Shown here: piece by piece, positions 28,701-40,700 of the stretch
Numbering within the stretch: the first letter of the stretch is position 1
Layout: every line of letters starts with the position of its first letter
NCBI GenBank assembly: GCA_951812925.1
Contig: OX638370.1
Location: forward strand, 109,630,897-109,694,896
DNA from: Calliopum simillimum
Taxonomy: Eukaryota > Arthropoda > Insecta > Diptera > Lauxaniidae
Direction of reading: 5' to 3'
DNA length: 64,000 nucleotides
Notes under the pieces: generated by a model
The model's input: the letters and a program-made list of their open reading frames with translations, nothing else
Told to the model about the DNA's origin: nothing
The model's database searches: none
Translations under genes and position numbers: made by a program

Positions 28701-31700
28701 GAAAATCAAAATGATATATTGTAAGACTATAACAAATAATACGCAATTTTTTGATTTACTAAAAATTTATAATATGACACCAACTAAGCGACCTTTTGTT
28801 AGGCCCTACGTATGTATTTAAAAAAGTGATATCGATCAAATAGCCGATTATTATGACCTACTTTTAAAATAAACGATTCATACTTTTAGATGAATTTTTT
28901 CAAACAAAACACCTAGCTAGGCTGAAAGTTTATTCAATTTTATGAATATTTGCCCAAGGAACTATACCTCTACGTTCAACTTTAGTTAGGCGCATTTTCG
29001 ATTGAAAATTTTACCTTGCGTTTAATATTTATTTTTATGCTAATTTTCAAAATTCTTGTAGAGACAAAAGTAATGGCATAGTATATTTTGGCTGGTATTC
29101 TGTCAGTAATCAATAAAATTGGGATCTGTTTTAACGGAAAGTTTACTTGATAGAATGGAATCAATGATATTTATTTAAAAAAATTATATCGGTCAAATAA
29201 CCGATTCCAAAATAAACGAGTCATATTTTTACATGGATTTTTCAATCGAAACACCAACCCAAGTGTTTTTGGATGCTAGGATGCTGAATCTGACACTCAT
29301 TTTTTTCCAGGGCAACATCTAGTGTCAGTTTTAGAAAATAAAATAACCGCTTTTTTTAATTTTACAGAACAATATACCAAAAATTCATGTAAAAATATGA
29401 CTCGTTTATTTTGAAATCGTTTACTCAGAACCTAATTTAATTGATTACTGATAGAATACCAGCCAAATCATATTATGACATTACTTTTGTCTCTAGAAGA
29501 ATTTTCAAAATTTGGTATGAAAATAAAAAAACTATAAAATGCAAGGCAAAATTTTCGATCAAAAATGCGCCGAACTAAAGTTGAACGCAGAGGTATGGTT
29601 CCTTGGGCAAATATTCATAAAATTGAATGAACTTTCACATAGGGGGTTAGCCGAGGTCAGTTTCCAAATCGGCCCACCCTAATATATACATATGTATAGA
29701 TACACCTTAGGACACATAGATATTTGTATATATTTTGGTTTATGTTTTAGTACGAATACATGGCAACATTTGTTGCCATAGCAAAGCGGCATTAATAAAA
29801 ACAAAATACTGAAAATACAATTACAAATATTCTTTTTTTGGAAGACAAAATGACGTCAACAGTATGGTGTGCTGGTAAAAAGTTGTAGGCAAATTAATGG
29901 TTTTTATATAAAAATAACAACAAAAAAGACAAATTAATATTTCGGCTTTTATGAATATTTCTATAGAGTACAATAAATTATTTACGAACTGGATTAGGTA
30001 TAATATAATAAATACTTAGAAACGTTTCTTATAATAAAAAATTTCATAGATAAAGTATGTAGCAAGTATATGATTGGTATGTAAGTAAATAGTCAATAAA
30101 ATGATAAAAAAGCTATAAAATAAGTTCTAACGAATGCAATAAATACATCATAAATCAGTTTAGCGTAGGTCATGGATAGAAGTCATCGTTTTGATAGAAA
30201 AATTTTAGTTTCATTTAAAAAGAAAAAACTATTCGAATTCGTATGTGATTTGATAAGGTTTTATATTTATGATTACAATATATCACTACCCTGTAGGACC
30301 GATGGAGTCAATTGTCTCAATAGTTTAATCTTTTGTCTAGTTTTTTTGTAAGTAGTTCATAATGGACTACACCTAAAACTAGAATAAATTCACTTAAATT
30401 ATCAATTGTATTAAAAATGGTCCAAATGTAATGCAAAGTCGGTGAATTGTATCAGAAATGGTCCAAATGTTATGTCATTAGTATTAAAATTAGTCCAATT
30501 GTGTATCGATTGTATCAGTGAAATTATAACGTTACTAATTGCGTACTGTTTGGCAGTTCGTCTATTGTGAAGAAGACCAAACGATAGTGTATCGGTCTAA
30601 GGACTTACGCTGCTTGCAGAGGACCGGGTTCAAATCCTCCACTCGGTGATTTTCAATTCCAGTTTTTAAATTTCTATAAATTTCTACACAATTTGTCCGA
30701 CGAGTCTTCGGAGCAGAAAATGAAACATATGTTCAACATAGCCGAGGTATAAAATAATAAAAAATCAATAAAAAATATTTCATCCACACTGAGATTCGAA
30801 CCCGGAACACATTGCTCAGAAATATATAAAAAAAAAACTCATTAGCACATTCGGCTATGAAATCTTTTGGTATTTTTGTGAAAAAGTTTGAATTTTAAAT
30901 TAAATTTGTTGAAATAAAAACGAAATCACACCCAAATTTTGAACGAAATGAAGACCATATTTTAGGCGTTATTTCTTTGGGGGTTATTTCCTATCGCCGC
31001 ACAGCGTAAAATTTACTTTTTTTGTTAAAATCAATTTTTCGACCAAAATAATTAAACGATTGAAATTAAATTTTTTTTAAATTCTTCGTCAATGAATTTT
31101 CTATTAATCTGTCTGATTTTTTAAGGCATCATATTGGATCCGCCATTTGAAAAAGTATTAAATTGACATGAAATGTGTAATAAGGGGCTCATAAGACCTC
31201 TATGTGCTGATTTTCGTAAGAATCGAAGAAAAATATAAAAATTTCTATGTGCCGATTTTCGTGAAAATCAGAGAGGCCTTATGAGTTCTTTATTGCTAAT
31301 TTGATGTAAATTTAATAAGTTTTAAAATGGCGGATCCAATATGGCGCCTTAAAAAATTTATTTTAAATTTTTTGCTTCTTCATTTGGATTCGCTATTTTT
31401 AAAGAAAAGCCAAAAGAAAAAATCTAGCCAGACAGATTAATTGAAAATTTATTAACGAAAATGGTCGGGAAATTAATTTGAACAAAAAAAATTAATTTTA
31501 TGCCACTGTGCGCCGAAGAGCGAGAATGAGGTCGAACTATAGAGCGGCGTATTTCTTCAAATTATTTAATTATTTTGTCATTTCAAAGACATTGATACTG
31601 ATCTGAAGCACTTTAATAATCATGGTTTAGCACAAATAGTTAGCGTATTTTCTTCCCACTGCTGGAAAGCTAAATGTGGCGCTAATTAGCTTAAGCCTCC

Positions 31701-34700
31701 AGAATACTAAGGAGTAGATAATAAAGGAAATAATAAGGAACAAAGCAAAATTAGGAAATATGGAAAGTATATACGATGCCCGAACCGGGAATAAAACACG
31801 GAATCTCTGAGATGTAAGCACAAAACGGCTGTGTCACAAGGCAGGCAAGGTCTATCAAGCACCTTTAAAAAGTGGATGGATTGATTAAGGGTCCATTGAG
31901 CTCCAATTAAACAGTTTAAATGATCTATCTCTGCACTTATGGTACAGGGCATATTGGGCCTTATCATGAATAAACATTCTCGAAAATTCTTTCTCAGACT
32001 GCAATAGAGACTGGAATGCAGTCTGAAAAAAAATTCTCGAGAATATTTATAGTCTAATATGTCTACCAAACACCTTGATTAAGTGCATTGAATAAGAGGG
32101 TGTTCGCCTCCATGCAAAAAAAAAAAAACTTTTAATACTAAAACTTGATGGATGAATGTTTCCCAACCTTGCAATTAGTGGATAAATCAGACAAGGAAAC
32201 TGTACAACGTTTGTCTGGACAGCTATTATATTATAAACAACATGTTGTACTTTGTAAATACAATCCAATACGATAATATAAAAATCCCATTACAGTAAAA
32301 TTTAATTATAATTAAAACAGAAATACCAATGCGTAATTGAATTGACACAGAATTCTCATACATGGCATGGAATTGAATGTTGGCGAGTACAACAACTAAG
32401 AATTATTATTTTCTAAAGATATTCCATGATTGAAATTTACTCGTAGTCGTAAAGTAAATCCAAAGAATGGGAGGGGGGAGGAAATTGATTATACAGAAGA
32501 AAAAGAGAGGAAAAAAAAGAAGAACACATCAACAACATTATGTTGACAGCAGCAGCAACAAGTGACAGTGAGTCTATTGACCCACTAGGCCACGATAGCA
32601 ATGATAGGACACTGGAAACAATATAAAGGCTGCAATAAAAATGTCGAGAAGAAATCAAGTCAAGCAAAAAATCACTATAGGAAAGGGATACGTCAAGAGT
32701 AAAAGAAAACCAGGAGAAATTAAATATTGATATGATGATGATATACAACTGTTAAAGCATTTCCATGTTAAAGTAAAAAAGGCTTTGAACAAGTATTCTC
32801 GTATAGTAAGTGTGTAAACAAATCGGTACTGAGATAGTATAAATAGCTCAAGTGTTTGTTTAATTCTTTAATATTAAATTTTTTTCTGCTTTGTTTTTGT
32901 TGTTTACGTAAATGTGATAAGAATTGTTGTCAATAGTTAGTGCCGGCTGCATTTATGTGCATGCTAATAATTATTTAGTATAGCTATATCTATCATTTGA
33001 ATTGCTTTTTCAAAATTAAGGCAGAGTAATAAATAGGCAATGAAGATTAACCAAAATACTACAAAATAATCTAAAGCGCAGAAAATAAAAATAAATAAAG
33101 AAAAAAAAACTTAAACATACAAAATACAATAAAATCGTTTTAGAAATAATCCCAATGTTGTTATTTTCTTAGCATGAGTAATCGCTGGTAAATTGCTTTT
33201 TACGGTTTCGCAAAATAATTACACAAAAACTTTTAAGCAATTGGCAAATACAGAAGTATATGTATTTTAACGTTCGATTTTTAAAAGTTTTAAAAGGAGT
33301 ATACAAGTAGAAACTGGAATAAATGAGCTCATTCTTTTAAACTTTTAATGCGAAGTTACAATAAATGTCTCAATGAAGCCTACACTTAAAAGTATATGCC
33401 TGAAATTATAATTTCCAATAATTTATAAGACAAAAATTGCCGAAATTGGTTTTTATTTCAAATATTAGAAATATATCACTCCAAAAGTGGTGGTTTTAAA
33501 AACCTTATTAAATTTTTTATACTAAAATTTAATACTAGAAACTGTCATAAGGACGGCCCGCTAAGGCAGAGAAAAGAGTGTGATTATATATTTTAAAATT
33601 TGTTAACAATTAACAAATGGTATAGTTGATTTATTTTGGAAAAGGAAATACAAGATTCGAGAAAGTCGTGGCAAGAAATCAAAATCATAGCAAGGGACCG
33701 CAACAAATGCTCCTCCTAGGAGTTAAAGGAGAATACATACATAGTTGATTTATGCAAATTCTTATTTGATATTTGTGTTTAATGATGCATAGTGAACAAA
33801 TAATTTTTTGCCTGAAAAAAAATGTCCTTTGTTGCAAACATTAAATTTTTATTTAGTCCAAAATTATGTATTAGGCGGAAAAAATATTTCCTTTGTCGAA
33901 AATATATTTAGCAAAAAGTTTATATTTTCCAAATACTTCCTTGCATTTAATGTTATCGGTATTTATTTCATGATAAATATCTAAATTTTATACCAAGCAT
34001 GGTACATGAGCTGTTAAGTATCGTCTTAGTTAAAAGCATATAGTGAGAATTATATGTTATATGAAGTAAGACCAAACAAAAATATAATGAATATAAAATT
34101 CGGGCCAATAAGCAACGTCTTAACCTTTAATCTAGTGCAATTAATATCTACCAAAATTAGTTAATAAGTAAATGATAATTTTCAACCATTTATAATGGGC
34201 GTAGAGGAGTTCTGATAACATTTTTGAGCTCACAAAAAAGAGTTCTTACTAAGTAAATGGAAGCTTCTACTCACGAAGAATTTTCTGCGTCTCACCTTAT
34301 TTTACATATTTTGTGTTACAATATTTCATTGAGTTGTGGTCAAAACTAATTAACTTAATTGTTTCTATTTAGTATGACAGTGAAAATAAGCTCGATCCCA
34401 AAGATATTTTATGCAAAAACTGTACTTTAAAGCCCAAATTCTCAGTCTTCTGGCATGTATTTTTTCCGAATTTAAAGCTTTAATGCTAAATAAAACTCGA
34501 TTTCGACTCTGCATATGTACACTTTGCACTAAAAATGAGAAGAACATGCAATAGTCTTTCAATGTAACTGTCAAATTTTTAAATTTGTATTTAATTTTAT
34601 TAAAAAATTCGTTACTGAACTTTGTCACACAACCATTAACTCAGCCTTGTGGCACATTAAAAATTCTGATGAATTTAAGTATCTATCGCGTTGCTGCTTT

Positions 34701-37700
34701 ATTGATGCGAATGAACATAGTAAAGTTATCTTAGAAACGCTTTCATCTGTCTCAGATCGTAGGTATTTTAGTCGATACGACCAGTCATGTGTGTCAAATT
34801 GTTTTGCGGCCAGTCAAATTCTCTGTCTTCTGGCAAGTATTTTCGTTTAATATATATTTCTTAGGAGATTTTTATTACAATTACTAGCTGGCCTGGTTGC
34901 GACTTCGTTCGCCCATTCCCGATGCCTTTACGTACGAATCCAATCACCAAGGTTTTTAAAGATCCATGTATTAACTTTTGTAATCATATCCCCCAAGTTT
35001 TGCTTGGTGAATGGTAGATATGTACATTATGCGTAAGTTCATCAACTTTTATAATCATAGCTTGTATATTTGTAGAGATATAGCATTTTTTGTATTTTTT
35101 TCGCTGGGGGGTGCAACCCCCGTTCTTCTCAGTGGCATCCCACCCCCTTAAGAACCTTCTACAGACCATAACAAACAACTTAAAAAAAAAATTATGCAAA
35201 TCGGCCTTGTAGTTTCCGCGTTCATAAGCTACATACGGACACCATTTCATTTTTATATATAGAAGATAGAATACATATCCATAGCATTTTAATGTAGAAA
35301 TCCATAATTTCGGCGTCTAGCGTTGTATTGATGTTTTATTGACTGAAAAGCGAAAAATTCTCAGTCTTCTGGTCTTAGGTTTCTGGAAACTTAAAGATCT
35401 AATTTTTGATTTTTAGTAGTAAAAAAATTGAGTTTCAACAAACAGCGCTTAATAGATTATTTGCTTAGGTACTCAGCCTTGTAAGCTCATTTTTCTCTTA
35501 AACGATCATAAAATTCGTGCATCTTATTTTTTTGACCGGCCTGTTTTAGAAAAGACCAAAAAGACTTGCCTGAACTCAGATACAAATAAAAAATGTTTGC
35601 GAAAATATGCCATTTTCTTCTATCATGAGTAGAATCACTCATAAAAAAAATTTCTGATGAGAGTTCTGGATAGCGCTTGAAGAGTTCTACAGAAAATCAT
35701 CGAACAACTTTTTTTAATTATGCGTAGTTCCATGTTAATCGCTCCATCAGTCACTCAAGAAAAAAATTTATCGTATAGTTCTGATTGGATTTCTGGGTAG
35801 CACGCGAAGAGTTCTACGATAATTTTTTATTTTCCTTTGGAAAAGTAGTACCAGGATTTACTGTAGAACTTTTCGAGCGCTTTTTAGAACTCCTTTTTTT
35901 GGAAAAAATTTTTTATGAAAAATTTGTTTGAACAACTCCAGAACTCTTTCTTGTGAGCTTAAAAATATTATTATAATTCCTCTACATGAAAAATACGGCA
36001 CAACTCCGATCATTAGTCCAATTTGAATCATTTGATTCTTCATAAAATACATCTTTGCACTTTATCGCGCGATTCACTATTTTAGACTTATCGGAATTTA
36101 AAAATAACACAATTGTGTATACTCGTCAAAAGAAATACATTTAATGTCTATTCGAAACTATTTAACACCTCGTAAGGAGGCTTTCACAAATCTTGTGAAG
36201 CGCCGAGAGTGGAGGAGGGATCATCTTCATTACCTCATCGTTCTTGAAATGTATGAATGGTTCTTTTCAGAGCATATGTATTACATACAGATCTATACAT
36301 ATGCACAAAAATCATTTGAGCAGAAGATTTGATTTAAAAATTCAGTATTTATTATCTGTTTATCAATCCATAATGCTAACAAAAAAGAAGAACGATCAGT
36401 CCCTCTCTTGAGCGTATACAAATTGTAGATGCGAGTATAAAAAAATCAACTAGCTAGAGTTTCAGTTACCATAAACAGATTTATCTTTAATACAAAATAT
36501 TCAGGGGCAAAGGTCACAAAAAATATTTTCTCTTATTATCTCAATTTCTATTAAAAATGGTCTGAACAAAAGTTACAGATAAGGACAATATTCTGTAGAA
36601 AAGATAAAGTGCACTCATTAAATACAGTGAAATAAAATGATTTTTAATTTATTGATATGTACGAGTATTTGCACATTTTCACAGAAAGGCTTATCGTGAC
36701 CGAAAAATTAAATTCATAAAACTGGAATCGTTTTCTCCTGCAGCAAATCTTTTGTCCTAAAAATGCTTCTAATAAAAAAAGCTTTTATAAACATTTATAT
36801 ATGTATATCGCGACCTTAGAACAACAAGGTTCTATCTACACTCACAGCACTTTCGAAAAATCGATGTTTGAATATTTCGTGTCGTATAACTTTTATGAAT
36901 TGATTTTAATCACAATGTTATTTATATTACAAGCATTTGATTGTCGCGAGGATTCCATTGATACTAAAATAATTAAAATATGTTGCCTAGTTAATAAGGA
37001 ATTTAAGTTTAAAAAATCGATAGAACTTTGTTGCTAAACGATAAGGTACTTGAAATTGAGAAACAAGGTTCTAACTGCCAGATAGAACTTTGTGTTTCTG
37101 TAAGATTTTTTTTTTTTATTCAGATAGAACTTTGTGTTTCTGTAAGAGAGCAGGCAAATTAGATAAAATCTTGTAATTTTGTTAAACAAGCCCCGATTTT
37201 GAGCCGATATGGCTTATTTTGTTAGTGATTGGACTTAGAAAAAACCAACACCAAAGATTTATGCAGTTTTTGAAAAATGGTCGAAAAATGGTTTTCGAAA
37301 AAATTACATACTTTCATGTATCATTTAAATCGAGTATAACTTGTTAAATAAAAATCACACGAGGTCAGTTTGTATCTCGTTTTGAAGAAGAAGAACTCTA
37401 CTTAATGCTTCATTCAATAGAAAAGAGAAAACCAATTTTTGGCGTCTTCTAAACAACCTCAAAAATCGTGTTTTTGATAAATTTTTTAACATTTATGATA
37501 GGATATCTCCGAAACCATATATAATAAACCAACTCTAATGCCGGATTCGGATTCAGCGTTGGCAACTTTATCGAAAATGACTATCTTCGATTAGATTTCT
37601 TCAATTTTCCAAAACCGTTTTTCGACCTTTTTTCAAAAACTGCATAAATTTTAAGTGTTGGTTTTTTCTAAGTCCAATTACTAACAAAATGAGCCAAGTC

Positions 37701-40700
37701 GGCTCAAAATCGGGGCTTGTTTAACAAAATTACATGATTTTTTCTAATTTGTCTGCTCTCTTACAGAAACACAAAGTTCTATCTGGCAGTTAGAACTTTG
37801 TGAAATTCATTTTAATTTGAATATGTGTAGATAGAACCTTGTGCATTTCAATTTCATTAATTATCTTAGAAACCATACGAGATAGAAATATTTGAGTAGC
37901 GGTAATCGAAAGAGCGTAGTCTATTTAGTACGATGCAATATATAACTCAATTTCACAAAAAATGTCAGTTAGAACCTTGTTGTTCTAAGGTCGCGATATA
38001 CATTGTGCAGGCGTCTGCACAAGACGCCATTTTGTTTCAAGATACGTTATGTCTTGTACCCGCTTTTTATTTATCAAAGTTCATTGTCGCGTGGAAATGT
38101 TTTGACAGTACTTGAATATGAAAGAAGAAAAACAAGCAATGCACAGACCTGTCTTGTTTGATTTGCTACAGTTTACTGCATATGGGTGATTCTTAGATAA
38201 CTGTGCTTTTTCGAGTTGTAAAATTGGCAGATAATTTTTTTGGATTTTTACAAGTTTCTTCATGCTATCTTGTGTAAACACACTCTTAAAACTCACCTTT
38301 TAAGTAGATCAACAACAAGTGTGAATTTACGGCTTTGAGGTCGAAATTAAGAAATTTTGCTGCCACGTTTGTGACCAAATTGCCACGTTTGTGACATTTT
38401 AGGCACAATATGGAAAAATTATGGTTTTGAAGCGTTTTGATGAGAGATATATTGCATATAATGACAAATTTACACTTCAAGACTAATTTTGCAACAGAGT
38501 CATGTCTCCGGTGGTCCATTTTTTTATGGAAATGTCTATACGGGGCGTTCCGCGTACGCGAAAACTCCTCTCTCTCTCTCAATTTACTCAATTAGCGTAC
38601 GCGAAACTCAATTAGCGTACGCGAAACTCAATTAGCGTACGCGAAACTCAATTAGCGTACGCGAAATCCAGTGAAGTTTTTTCCCCCGGGGAACTTGATT
38701 AATTTATGTACTGATCCGCGGCCGAAGGCCGCCGCGAAGCCGGTGTTGGATGTCTGACGGGTTTAAATCCTGAGCAGCGGCCACAGGCCGCCCACTTACC
38801 CCTACTTTTATGTAAAATTACTGTTGTAACGAAGATGCGTCCCGGGGGAAAAAACTTCACTGGATTTCGCGTACGCTAATTGAGTAAATTGAGAGAGAGA
38901 GAGGAGTTTTCGCGTACGCGGGCCGCCCCGTATAGACAGACTCTTTTTTTATACCCTACCGCCCTAAAGATCAACTATGGTGCCCTGTTTTCTGTTTTTA
39001 TAGCTGTTTATGATGGATTAGGATCTCCTTATTACGAATCTGATCTTGATTATTTTCTATTACATCAGTATCCTTAGTTATCCTTGCTCAAAAATGAAAA
39101 AATCACAGTTTTGACTTCTACTTAACAAAAACAGCAACAAGTTAAATTAATTTTTGTCAATGGATTCAGACAGCCGAATTTATTATCAACACGACGTATT
39201 TTACCGTTTTTCAATTGAATTCCCAGTTTCCGAGTTATAAGCCTTTAAAAAAAGGATACCTCTCAATAACACACAAAGGATTTTCTGGACCGAAAAATTA
39301 ACAAAAATGGTAAGTTTTATTATTTTTATCAAAAATATATTTTATCACGAAAATTTTAAGCTCTTGCAGACAAAAATTGGATGAAAAAATAAGGCTCTAT
39401 TGTAGATTTAGTGAATGAACAGATGAAATTTTGATTCTGTTAATTTGCAAAGCAATAGTTTAGTAGGGTCATTCATTAAATCTAGCATAGAACTGTAATT
39501 TTTTATGCGAGTATGGTCTGCACGGTCCCAAAATTTTTGTAGTTAAATATGTTATTGATAAAAATATTAAAACTTGAGCTTTCGTAACTTTTCGGTCTCG
39601 AAAAATCCTCTGTATGTTATCGAAAGATATTTTTACTTTAAACGCTTATAACTCGGAAGCTGGGAATCCAATTGAAAAACGGTAAACTATGTCTTGTTGA
39701 CAATAAATTTGGCTGTCTGAATCCATTGACAAAAATTAATTTTACTTGTTGTTGTTTTTGTTCTATAGCTTTAAGTAGATGTCAAAACAATGATTTTTTC
39801 ACTTTTAAGCAAGGATAACTCAGGATTCTGATGGTGTGGAAAAATTTTTGTATTAAAAACATAATTAATAACCTTCAACTAAACATCTGTATACTCAAAC
39901 TTTATATGAAATATGTTTTTTTGCAGACTGATAAAAAGTGCCACGTTTGTGACATTTTTGATGCGCCACGTTTGTGACATTTTAGTAGTTTATCGCTCAT
40001 TGTAAGGCACGCTTTTGAGTTCAAGATTTTTCCGAAAGAATTTGGGGTCATGTATGCAAATCCTACAAAAAAAATTGTTTCATGCATAAAATAAAATGTA
40101 CTACCTGGGAGTTCCGAGTGCCACGTTTGTGACCATAATTTTTAGAAAAAACTGTTTTTGTTTATAAACTGCCCTATAAAACGCAAACAGATTTCTTTTT
40201 GGACGCGTTCGGACATGATGACCTTTGGGTGATGGATAGTGATCAGAATTAATGCATATGTATTGCAATCTATTGACTGAAACAGTAGTACCATGCAGTA
40301 GTAGCATAATGCTTTCAAGAAATTTTTTTTTTTCCAAAACTAGGGGACAGTTTTCAATTTGAAATTGTGCCCTCTAAAAATTATTTAAAACTGCAGATGA
40401 GCTCAGAATATTGTAGCCTTAAGTATTTACTTAATATGTGTAGTAACTTGTTTTCTGTTCTATTTCCGTTTTTGGGTTGTTTTTCATCGTTTTGTTTATA
40501 AAAAGTAGGGGAAGGACATGCCACGTTTGTGACATTTGGGGTATATTTGCAAACTTTCACAGTAGACCAATAATTATTTGGTGGCAAAATTGATCCGCTC
40601 TATTAGAAAAACATAGTTTCTAACTTATAGCGTAATTTTTTGTGAAAAAAAGCCTACTGTATAGGTGAAATCGCCAGAGGACACAAAAAGTACAGTTATC

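Larger units (their letters stand above)
27243..29679. mobile_element. Long-TIR element, TA-flanked, host of a nested mariner
   Basis: The ends GGGTGGGCC and GGCCCACCC are flanked by TA. The arms, each about 300 bp, are inverted copies (blocks CCCCTATGTGAAAGTTCATT, GTTCAACTTTAGTTCGGCGC, and the CAAAAGTAATG and GTAATCAAT blocks). A third, direct-orientation copy of the left arm lies at about 28910-29200. The interior has no transposase of its own; only the mariner insertion is coding-like. Confidence 0.8.

Noticed and set aside
30580..30655. Functional tRNA gene
   Set aside because: The B-box is good, but no consistent acceptor, D and anticodon stems could be paired by eye, so a SINE relic is more likely.
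32437..32748. Minus-strand frame of 103 codons and CAGCAG-type text on the plus strand in intron 1
   Set aside because: It has hydrophobic low-complexity composition, no homology I can recognise and no splice context; a plus-strand reading has stops.
38586..38665. Four evenly spaced 20-bp repeats that look CRISPR-like
   Set aside because: The units are contiguous without spacers, in an animal genome and inside a palindromic transposon arm.
38880..39077. Short frame starting [14 protein letters not shown], also seen at 38591 on the other strand
   Set aside because: The identical start arises from the inverted arms of the palindromic element, not from two related genes.
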